Part shown: positions 57,601 through 64,000 of the stretch, piece by piece | How the letters are laid out: each line of letters begins with the position of its first letter | Position numbering within the stretch: the first letter of the stretch is position 1 | NCBI RefSeq assembly: GCF_905115235.1 | Contig: NC_051850.1 | Span: 25,111,010-25,175,009, forward strand | Source: Hermetia illucens | Lineage: Eukaryota; Arthropoda; Insecta; Diptera; Stratiomyidae | DNA: 64,000 nt | Reading direction: 5' to 3' | Notes under the pieces: model-generated | Told to the model about the DNA's origin: nothing | The model's database searches: none | What the model saw: the letters and a program-made list of their open reading frames with translations, nothing else | Made by a program: the position numbers and the translations under genes

Positions 57601-58543
57601 AGCAGCGACATATCAGCACACAGTCGAGATGCAATCTCATCATTGATTTGAGATAGAATTCCCGGAGTTGCTGGAGATGCATAGAGCCTGGGAATGCCTG
57701 GTCTATGCAAAGGATCCATATCCGAGAATTCTATACACGCTCTTTGGAATTCGTCCCGAACCTCAGCGGAAACCTCAGCTGGACGGTGGAGAAGAGTGCT
57801 TCGGCGAGTACTGAACCTGTTGCCAGCAGTGCGGCGTGGTGTTGTTGATGCCGCCGCCTCTGCCCCCATCGACTCTCGGTCACCAGTTTCCCCGATGACT
57901 TCAAGTCGAACACGTTCCCTGATGGTGGCCGGGATTGTGTCGCTGCGAGTAATAAAGCGGTACTGGTCTGCGACTCGCTGCACAGTCACGTGCGCGAATT
58001 GCGGGAAACGCTCGACGAATCTCTGGTGCAACAAGGGGCGGTAAGATGTTGTACCCGCCCCCGCCGTTATTTCGTAGTAGGAGCGGATGATGAAGAGGTT
58101 CATTTCTTCAGTCCATTTCATCCGCTTCCTACGCGAACCTGCTGAAGTGGTCGCCACAGGTTGTGGCGAAACAGCTGCAGCAGGCGGAGCTGTGCTCCTG
58201 GTCGTCGTGGCGCCTAGACGTCGAACCGCCCCACGACTAGCGGTTTCGACGCCGTGCTGTCCATTACGAGAGCCCGACCCAGTCACCAAGTCAGACGACT
58301 CCCGCCGGTTATCCGTACCGGACCTTAAATTTCTCCTTCTTCTCATTTTTGGTGATGCATTTTATCCCTAGCTGCCAGGTGTGTAGATAGCTTCCTTAGT
58401 GAGTAATCTGCAAGTCTGCAAAGTTCCTGCACTTTCCTCACCTACCCCCTGAGACGCTGCGGTGGCGTACAGCCATTCAGACTGAAGCTATCCATCCCTC
58501 CTCCTTTCACAACCGGGCTTGGGACCGGCTTCGGCGGAGTTTC
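54654..58543 (-). mobile_element. R4/Dong-type LINE copy Y, full length with intact ORF
   Basis: About 3.9 kb: a leader of about 200 bases (58543-58347), one ORF (58346-54780) and a 3' UTR of about 125 bases. The 5' end abuts an ATT run, which is TAA-type on the element's strand. Dong of Bombyx mori is known to insert in TAA repeats, and this element shows the same target. The 3' end stops within the terminal stem, 10 bases from copy X. No internal stop or frame change is seen in the ORF. Confidence 0.93.
54780..58346 (-). CDS. R4/Dong-type LINE polyprotein: Myb-like domain, reverse transcriptase, zinc knuckle, restriction-like endonuclease
   Basis: 1188 residues, single frame, start at ATG 58346 just after a short leader. 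Domains: basic N terminus (R-R-R-R at 2-5, R-R-K-R-M at 72-76); a Myb/MADF-like DNA-binding region, K-W-T-E-E-M-N-L-F-I-I at 77-87 through about 135; RT about 480-760, with L-I-P-K-K-D at 498-503, Y-I-D-Y-A-K-A-F-D-S at 581-590, F-Q-G-D-S-L-S-P at 645-652 and the active site Y-L-D-D at 691-694; a CCHC knuckle C995, C998, H1007, C1012; and a PD-(D/E)XK endonuclease with P-D at 1081-1082, D1097 and lysines at 1113-1114. There is no N-terminal apurinic-type endonuclease, which separates it from the RTE and R1 elements nearby. Catalytic residues all appear present, so the protein may be active (inference). Confidence 0.92.
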   Translation of the reverse strand: MRRRRNLRSGTDNRRESSDLVTGSGSRNGQHGVETASRGAVRRLGATTTRSTAPPAAAVSPQPVATTSAGSRRKRMKWTEEMNLFIIRSYYEITAGAGTTSYRPLLHQRFVERFPQFAHVTVQRVADQYRFITRSDTIPATIRERVRLEVIGETGDRESMGAEAAASTTPRRTAGNRFSTRRSTLLHRPAEVSAEVRDEFQRACIEFSDMDPLHRPGIPRLYASPATPGILSQINDEIASRLCADMSLLQLQSLVYCGAVAAIRLHGQKIRFRVIGLSDKRDPPWKIRLERRRDSLRQDIARLIQISTGNASRRVRNKVQRVYRNYAIPCETPVVEILDTLKQKLSVICSRLRRYGESYSRRVQNATYARNQRSFFRSLNESQQSAQTIQFSVTEAKEYWGGLWGLPAQHAEHAEWITAEGTRHVNTPGMNFADVTEEEVRGAINSSKNWRGPGLDRVQNFWYKKFTSVHSRLARSINEVMSRPEEFPPFLTAGITYLIPKKDTVQDPADTRPITCLPTLYKFITSIISGRINAHLETNNILSEEQKGCRVGSRGCKEQLIIDSVVVGQATRGQRNLFSCYIDYAKAFDSVPHTWLIDILHLYRIDPKLIKFLATVMEGWHTTLSVRTSEGANTSEPIRIRRGIFQGDSLSPLWFCMALNPLSWLLNDARGHGFAIKYGLRAKCELTHLMYLDDIKLYAGTDNHLRSLLRIIDMFSRDIRMEFGLDKCRIQAIRKGHHEPHAGHSIGDLHIEAMTETDFYKYLGILQGTHARVGDLKEALLSEFLRRVKLVLKSHLSGKNKIGALNVFAIPSLAYAFGILPWTKTDLENVQRRIRTTMSKFRMHHPKSAVERMNLPRDIGGRGVVDVAAQHHRQVDSLRAYFYSKEQASPLHAAVCKADCGLTPLNLKDRSFNPLSGVKSDQERIEEWKSKAMHGKHVNCLWQPFVDLHLSNRWLCAGELFAETEGFMCAIQDGVVATRAYKKLIMKERVENDQCRMCGSALETLDHLISGCTVMAPVQYITRHNAVCKVIHQNLAYKHGLITGTCPVYRYEPQAVLDSSAYSMYWDRQVLTDRHTAHNKPDVLLVDKTGRSAYIIDVAIPHNSNIERKYVEKKVNYEPLAREIKEIWRLERVVVVPIILSATGIVPKSLTASLDVLGLSHSLVQTMQKYTILHTCSMLRGVLDGFSH

Positions 58544-58567
58544 ATTATTATTATTATTATTATTATT
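58544..58567. repeat. ATT trinucleotide run, remainder of the SINE tail
   Basis: Eight ATT units between copy Y's 5' end and the right copy of the SINE's target-site duplication. It is the outer half of the tail that begins at 52399. Confidence 0.93.
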
Positions 58568-59077
58568 ATGCTCTATATTATAGCCTATATCACTGCAAAA
58601 TTTCATGGTACTGGTTTCTAACCAATTACAAAAAATTGTAGTAATATACTATTATTAACTTTATTTAAACAGATATCGGCATGGAAGGTATTTCGGAGCC
58701 CAGGCACCATATAGTGGCAGCCTCCTGATTTTTTTCAGATTTTTCGGTTTAGTAGTTTCTGAGAATGGCCCCCTTAAAAAAGTGATCACTTTCAACCCCC
58801 CGCGCTCCCCACCCTTCCAACGAATGTCAAAACTAAGATCGGCTTTGAAAAGTACTAATCGAGACCTTTAATTTGATACCCCATGACTATATTTGATGAA
58901 AAAAAAAGTTACACCCCCCGTTTGCATGTATGGGGACCCCCCCCCCCCCCCTTAAATACGACGTAAAAGGATGTAATTCACTGTATGCATGAGCGTTCAC
59001 GGTTGCCACCTTTTTACCAAATTTGGTGTCAATCGTTATAACCGTCTCCGAGAAAAATGCTTGTGACGGACAGACAG

Positions 59078-59116
<39 letters not shown>

Positions 59117-59132
59117 GTAAACCGATTTTAAT

Positions 59133-59158
59133 AAGGTTTTGTGTTTACACAAAACCTT
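59133..59158 (+). repeat. Perfect terminal hairpin of the repeat family
   Basis: Arms AAGGTTTTGTGT (59133-59144) and ACACAAAACCTT (59147-59158) with a 2-base loop. The equivalent hairpin at 18319-18343 has slightly decayed arms. Confidence 0.95.
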
Positions 59159-59162
59159 AATA

Positions 59163-60435
59163 AAAACTGAGACCGCCTAACCCATCTTTGCCTAGAACCA
59201 AATACCTCCCCGAAATATATAAAGAAGGCAATGAGGTCAGGGAGATAATAGTAGCAATGAATTCAGCGACCCAAAATATTTCCAAGTGTCTCCTGGAAGA
59301 AGTCAGAAGGTTAGGCCTTAAAATAGGAAAAGGGGCAGTAGGAAACTACGGGGAAGCAACTGCCAGACTCAAGGAGGCCGGAGGATAGTATCCTCCCACG
59401 CAAAAGCGCTTTTCTCAAGCGTACTAATGATGGAAGCCTTATATTTGTTTGAAGAATGGAGCATATCCGAATGGTGGAAGAAGTCCAAACTGTATAGGTA
59501 ACTGGCCATTAATGCATGATTAATTCCTATTTCACATTAAGCAATCAGTTTTATAAAACAACCTATGGGGCAGCAATGGGAAACCCGCTCTCACCCCTTT
59601 TATGGGAGGTATTTATGGAGAATCTGGAGAATGAACGCGAGGAGGCTGGGGCAGTCCCGATATTCTGAATCATATATGTAGATGGATCTACTTAGCAATC
59701 TTCAAAACTGAGGAAACAGGAACGATATTCGAGAAAATAAACCGAGCGCACAGGAACATTGAATTCACCATGCAGACCGAAAAAGATATTTTCAGGAAAC
59801 TCACCCAAGCACAACGAACCTTTACACCCTCCTCGAGCTACGATTTCCACCATAAAATGACCACAGAATGGTTACAACACCGCTCAACGAGGAGAGAGGA
59901 AAAAGGAAACTAATTACAGCCTGGACACAGTCAAGAAAAATGGATACAGCAGGAACTTCACCGTAAACCAGATAAAAAAACACAGGAGCAAAACACAGAT
60001 CGAAGACAATGGGTCACATCATCCTATTCGGGTCTGACGTAGAACATCGAAAGCCAACTAAGATAAACGTGGATTCTAGACCAGCTCAATCAGTAGACAA
60101 CACTTACTGAGTACCCGGGCACAATCAATCAAGGATATAAAAGGGTGTCCTGACAGAAGGGGCATATTTACAATTTCCTGCCCAGACTGCGACATGATTT
60201 ATGTAGGGCAAACAAAACAGCTGGTTCACATGCGCGTGTCAGAACGCATAAAGAAGGTCAAATCCGCAAAAAGTAGGGGTAACCCACACATAAAGTTGAC
60301 AGGTATATAATAGATCAAGGATACCATTTGTCGTTGGACAACGCCAATGGTTTGAAAGAAGTAAACGACGCTAGGAAACTAGATTCCCACGAGAGCCTTC
60401 ACATTTCGAAAGTTCCCCTGGAAAAAGGTTAAACA
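59163..60435 (+). mobile_element. Penelope-like element, 5'-truncated and decayed
   Basis: Penelope-type RT blocks appear in order: K-Y-L-P-E-I-Y-K-E-G-N-E-V-R-E-I-I (about 59200), A-T-Q-N-I-S-K (about 59264), T-Y-G-A-A-M-G-N-P-L-S-P-L (about 59562) and a Y-V-D-G remnant of the active site (about 59670). A GIY-YIG endonuclease trace follows: S-C-P-D-C-D-M-I-Y-V-G-Q-T-K (about 60175), ending R-K-L-D-S-H-E-S-L-H-I (about 60370). It has several breaks and starts immediately after the hairpin-ended repeat. The family call rests on the RT plus GIY-YIG order, which is specific to Penelope-like elements. Confidence 0.75.
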
Positions 60436-63070
60436 CGGACATTAGCAAATTGGTTTTGGTTGTATTTCTGATTCTAGAAATCTTGGCACTACAATTGTAT
60501 AGGCTAGGCCGCTGCCACATGAACGAGATACAAACTGACATAAGAACAAGCAAGTCGAAGATCACTATAGTACGCAAGGATATAGATGAGATCACCACCA
60601 AGAATTACAAGGGTCAGCGATGGAAAGACTAAGCAAAGCAAGTATACGGTGGAACGAAAACCATTATTATCAGCCTACCAGTGGAGGCAGCACTCAAACT
60701 GTTGATAACAAGGAGGGGCTGGGTTATGTGTTGGTTTAGGAACACATTGCGAAGGATTGCGCCAGCCCAAAAGACAGATTGGATCAATGCAGGGAATGCG
60801 TATTAGAAGGCCATATAAGCAAAGACTGTGAAGCTGGTCCAAATTGCTTACTAGCAAAGGGAAGGATGGTGTGGACTATCTGGTAATCAATCCGAGAAAA
60901 ACAAAAAATAAAAGAGGCCATAATTGTAAACCATATCGAAAACACAGTGGCAGCATTTTGGCAAACGCTACACTTGTCGAGTATAAGAGAGGACGCTAGG
61001 CGATAATCATAGCAGGTGATTATAATGTGTAGACTGCTGGATGGTGCAGCTGAACGTGATACTTGCGAGTGTTTGGACTGCATTCGTTTCCGATCTGGGG
61101 AATCTGGGGTCTATAGTGAACCTGATATGCGAATGCCTTGTTTTAGTCGGTAAAATTGCTTGAAAAGGCAGTTAGGGCTATACGCGCAGCAGTAGAATGC
61201 TGAGTGGTTTACCCAGGTGGACGGCGAAAGCTTTTGAGGGGGACATGTTTTCCACAACGCTCAAGCTCAACATATCTTTCGACCAGGGAAAAATTCATCC
61301 AAACCTCCCAATGGGTCACAGCAAGATATGGTGCTACTACGCTCAGAAGGCGACCGCTTCCCAGTAGACAACCCAGCTACTGGTGGAACAGCGAAATCAC
61401 AAATTTACGATCCGCATGTTTCCAATCAAAGAGGCTTTACAATCGGTTTAGGCAAAGTCCGGTAGCGACGGTCGAGAGGAGATGCACAAGTAATTTATAA
61501 TAATAATAATAATCGTCGTTGACGTAACAATCCATATTGGATCAGGGCCTTGAAGTGTGTTAGAGCACTTCATTCAATACCGTAACGGTACACTACAGTA
61601 CACTGTAGGAGGCAATGTGGTCAGCATTGCGCGTAATTCATAGGTGTAAAAAAACTGCTTCAAATAGTTGTGCCAACATGTCGGTATAAACCTTTCGGCT
61701 GTTAATAAAAAGGCTGTGAAGATCACTTCAGATGACCTACTCGCACCTCCTAAAAAAGGTTGTTGCTACTCTGTTTCCTGACCACGAAAGCAGAGGAAGG
61801 CTAACGGTGGTCCTGCTCAACGAGTGCATAACATCTCCAGCAACTGCGGAGTAGCTATGACAAATATGTGGTAGTATCAGCGGCAACAAGGTTCCAGGTT
61901 TGAATAACATCCTTAAAAGGACTTCGATGCTGGCAGTGAAGACTAGGACTGATTTTTTCGCTAAAACCTTCAAATCTTGTCTAAAACAAGGAATATCCCC
62001 TGTTCAGTGGTAAAAGTAAAAGTTGGTATTGCTTCCCAAACTTAACAAGCCACATGCAAATCTAACATCATATTGCCTGATCTGCCTGTTAGATACAATG
62101 GGGATGATAATGGAAGGAGTCATTTTCAACAGACTGTTACCCACCGTTGAAAGCGGCAATGGCTTGTTGGAGCGCCAGTATGATTTTCCGAGCCTCACTC
62201 TGCAGTGGATGCAAAAAACATGGTGGTGAATATGGCGAAAGACGCGCTAGTTTCTGGCGGCTGCTGCGCTGTGTTGACATTGGATGTCAAACATGCATTC
62301 AACTCTGCCAACTTGAACCAAATCAACGGGACGTTGGTTGATATTGGTGTTCCCTGATATGTAGCGAGTCTGGTTGAAAAGAACCTCTCAGATAGGACTC
62401 TCTGGTATAGAACGGTTGAGAGCTCCAAAGTGTACTTGTCACAGCGGAGGAACCACAGGGCTCGGTTCTCTGTTCCCTGCAGTCGAATATCATCTATAAG
62501 GGACTGCCTTTTTTTCCGTCCCAAAAGATTCTTGCTTGCAGAGGATTTAACTGTAGTTGTTACAACAAAGGACCCAAATGATGTGGAAATACTAAAAGCG
62601 GTAAAGTTGTGGCTAGAGAAAGCCGAATTGGTTTCGGTGGACTAGAAAACAGAAACGGCCTTAATAAGGAATCATTGAAAGAAGACCACCGTGAAATAGA
62701 TAATACCTGGAGGTGACGATTGACGCCAAGCTGAGCTTTAGAGAACATCTAGAGTATGCAAGTCAAAAACAAGCCGGGGCTCCGCACACTTGCAAAAATG
62801 TTGCCGAATATTGGCTCAAACACTATCGGAGATTGCCTTTAGCCAGAGTGGTGCGATTCATTCTGCTTACGTATGACGTATGGAGGAGCGCACAGAACGT
62901 AGGAATATGACAAGGGCAGAGTGTCAACGAAAGGTCGCTGGACGCACATTAGGGTACGACTTTAGCGGAAAAATGTGAAGACCAACTATCACATTAATGA
63001 GCTATTTACAGGACACGGTGGTTGCTACAGGTACGCTTGCATCGCTTGGGTTGGATAGCTCCCTAGATTG
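60436..63070 (+). mobile_element. R1-clade LINE, ORF1 end through ORF2, decayed, carrying a SINE
   Basis: The first 200 bases are unclear. From about 60670: a knuckle remnant E-C-V-L-E-G-H-I-S-K-D-C-E-A-G-P-N-C (about 60795-60850), the endonuclease motif I-I-I-A-G-D-Y-N-V (about 61003), Y-W-W-N-S-E-I-T-N-L-R (about 61378), V-P-G-L-N-N-I-L-K-R (about 61890), C-L-L-D-T-M-G-M-I-M-E-G-V (about 62083), a decayed L-D-V-K-H-A-F-N-S-A-N (about 62282), V-T-I-D-A-K-L-S-F-R-E-H-L-E-Y-A (about 62710) and a G-H-G-G-C-Y-R-Y trace (about 63014). The palm active site is lost. SINE copy 5 lies in the linker between endonuclease and RT. Confidence 0.7.
61498..61632 (-). mobile_element. tRNA-derived SINE, copy 5, 3' half only
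   Basis: Plus-strand reading: TAA repeats (61498-61513), C-G-T-C-G-T-T-G-A-C-G-T-A-A-C-A-A-T-C-C (a decayed form of the TTGTTGCGCC end), then the shared body to GGTCAGCATTGCG. The tRNA-like head is missing. Inserted in the R1-clade ORF2 remnant. Confidence 0.88.
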
Positions 63071-63668
63071 AAAAATTAATCACGAAATAAAGAAAAAAAA
63101 CCGACTTAGCATTTTTCATTATTCTCTTGTGTTGATCATATGATTTGAGTCGCTAAAAAAGCCAGAAGGGTACGTAGAAGATTACAACTAACAATGGCAA
63201 TGATAGAACCAAGTGGCGAAACCGATCACTAAGAACAAAGAACATCATAGTGGAAAATTATCAAAGAAATCAGGATCAAAGACATAAGCGACTGGTGTCT
63301 TAGTCGCTCATATTTGTCCCTCTTGCATAACTTTGTATTATTGTAAAGTTATGGATTAGAACCCCCTCCATAAGGTACCTTACAACCTATAACCAACCCT
63401 TTTTCGTTTACTATGAAAACGGTAGTTGAACTTGCCAATTCCACCGGAAGGAGTGTATGTTTAAGATAAATTTGGTGTAGATCAAAATCCATAACACTTG
63501 TGAAAATTCATCAAGAAAACACCAACCTTCCATCTGCATCTTAGAAATGTCAAACTTTGATCAACCACCTCGTATTAATTATGGAACGTACTACTTTCGG
63601 TATCACTTAATGAATATTTGTTCGGTTTGCAATTCTAAAGTTAATAACTTCCTTTCTCAGCGACCAAA
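63071..63668. other. Intergenic, downstream of the cuticle-type gene
   Basis: No domain-bearing frame. GGTGTCTTAGTCG near 63295 recalls a C-terminal LINE tail, but this is not supported further. Confidence 0.4.
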
Positions 63669-63674
63669 TTTATT
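63669..63674 (-). terminator. Polyadenylation signal AATAAA of the cuticle-type gene
   Basis: TTTATT on the plus strand, 28 bases past the stop codon (63702-63704). Such a short 3' UTR fits small, highly expressed cuticle genes. Confidence 0.65.
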
Positions 63675-63701
63675 TTTCAACAAGAAACATTCTAAAGGAT
63701 C

Positions 63702-64000
63702 TTAAGCGCGTTTCTTCCAGGCATCGATAACAGCTGGGGCGGCAATGGTGTTGTAGACGGTGGAGACTGGGGCAATAGCTGGGGCAGCGACAACAGCGGA
63801 CCTAACAATTGGGGCAGCGACTGACAAAGCTGGGGTAACAACTGGGGCGGCAACAACTGGGTCGATGATTGGGGCAGCAACGGAGGTAGCGATGGCTGGA
63901 GCAGCATAGGCGGTGGCTACAGCTGGGGCAGCATAACCGGTGTAAGCAGCACCGTATCCATAGCCCAAGTATGGCAGGATTGGTGAAGCTGAAGCAGCAG
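63702..64000 (-). CDS. Low-complexity cuticle-type protein with A-A-P-A-V/I repeats (3' part; gene continues beyond window)
   Basis: The frame is open to the window edge: A-A-S-A-S-P-I-L-P-Y-L-G-Y-G-Y-G, then seven A-A-P-x-V/I motifs (Y-A-A-P-A-V, Y-A-A-P-A-I, V-A-A-P-I-I, V-A-A-P-V-V, V-A-A-P-I-V, V-A-A-P-A-I, I-A-A-P-A-V), ending I-D-A-W-K-K-R-A and TAA. A-A-P-A-V/I repeats mark a group of low-complexity insect cuticle proteins that lack the Rebers-Riddiford chitin-binding consensus. The start, signal peptide and any intron lie outside the window; there is no ATG in the visible part. Role in exoskeleton is inferred from composition and motif. Confidence 0.88.
   Translation of the reverse strand, partial: AASASPILPYLGYGYGAAYTGYAAPAVATAYAAPAIATSVAAPIIDPVVAAPVVTPALSVAAPIVRSAVVAAPAIAPVSTVYNTIAAPAVIDAWKKRA

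Larger units (their letters stand above)
51901..59160 (+). repeat. Hairpin-ended repeat family, outermost element of a nest
   Basis: Left part 51901-52128 starts A-C-A-A-C-A-G-G-T-C-G-G-G-A-A-A-C-C-G-G and contains GAAAGGTTTTGTGT and TTATAACTTTGTTAGTAATA. The right part 58568-59160 resumes with the following blocks of the family (TATACTATTATTAACTTTATT, AGATATCGGCATGG, the CTTTAATTTGATACCCC segment, the GACA microsatellite and the terminal hairpin). The order and spacing match unit 1 at 15718-18347. The 6.4 kb between is a SINE plus two R4/Dong-type elements. Confidence 0.88.

Noticed and set aside
59133-59158. Rho-independent-style terminator or Helitron 3' end
   Set aside because: This is a eukaryotic sequence, and the hairpin is followed by TTAATAAAAA or TTAAAAAGA, not CTRR; it is a family feature of the repeat.

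Overview
The window is insect genomic DNA, most likely from a fly (Diptera; this is inference). The host-gene evidence is a low-complexity cuticle-type protein built on A-A-P-A-V/I motifs at the right edge, and a secreted Ser/Gly/Ala/Leu-rich protein whose first coding exon is only the ATG. The rest is mostly interspersed repeats typical of insects: RTE-, R1-, LOA/Jockey- and R4/Dong-type non-LTR retrotransposons, a tRNA-derived SINE, a mariner, a Penelope-like element and a noncoding family ending in a perfect hairpin. I found no rRNA, no genuine tRNA gene, no CRISPR array and nothing I could support as an LTR or viral element.

Layout. 1-10917 holds several RTE copies; the best preserved is the near-full-length RTE-1 copy at 7500-10917. 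10918-15550 is a patchwork of LOA-like and RTE-2 pieces carrying two SINE insertions. 15718-19279 holds three tandem units of the hairpin-ended family, the first split by a fresh, target-site-duplicated R1-clade insertion. 20829-27250 holds RTE pieces, a mariner remnant and a long decayed R1-clade element. 27251-30035 is AT-rich and unassigned. 30036-34410 holds an RTE-1 copy inserted inside an older RTE-1 copy, then an R1-type ORF1. 34411-42288 is mostly unassigned, with R1 and SINE scraps. 42289-44667 is the clearest host gene. 48175-51300 is a decayed R4/Dong-like element. 51901-59160 is a three-level nest: a hairpin-ended repeat contains a SINE, whose ATT tail contains a head-to-tail pair of R4/Dong-like elements, one with an intact 1188-codon ORF. 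59163-63070 holds Penelope-like and R1-clade remains. 63702-64000 is the 3' part of the cuticle-type gene.

How the parts interact. The host genes show no functional link to one another in this window. The mobile elements do: the SINE carries a 3' end resembling that of the local RTE-1, which suggests it uses the RTE-1 machinery. The SINE's ATT tail in turn supplied the TAA-type target used by the R4/Dong-like element. Order of insertion can be read from interrupted elements and target-site duplications at 12002/12312, 16015/17467, 30703/31929 and 52117/58568.
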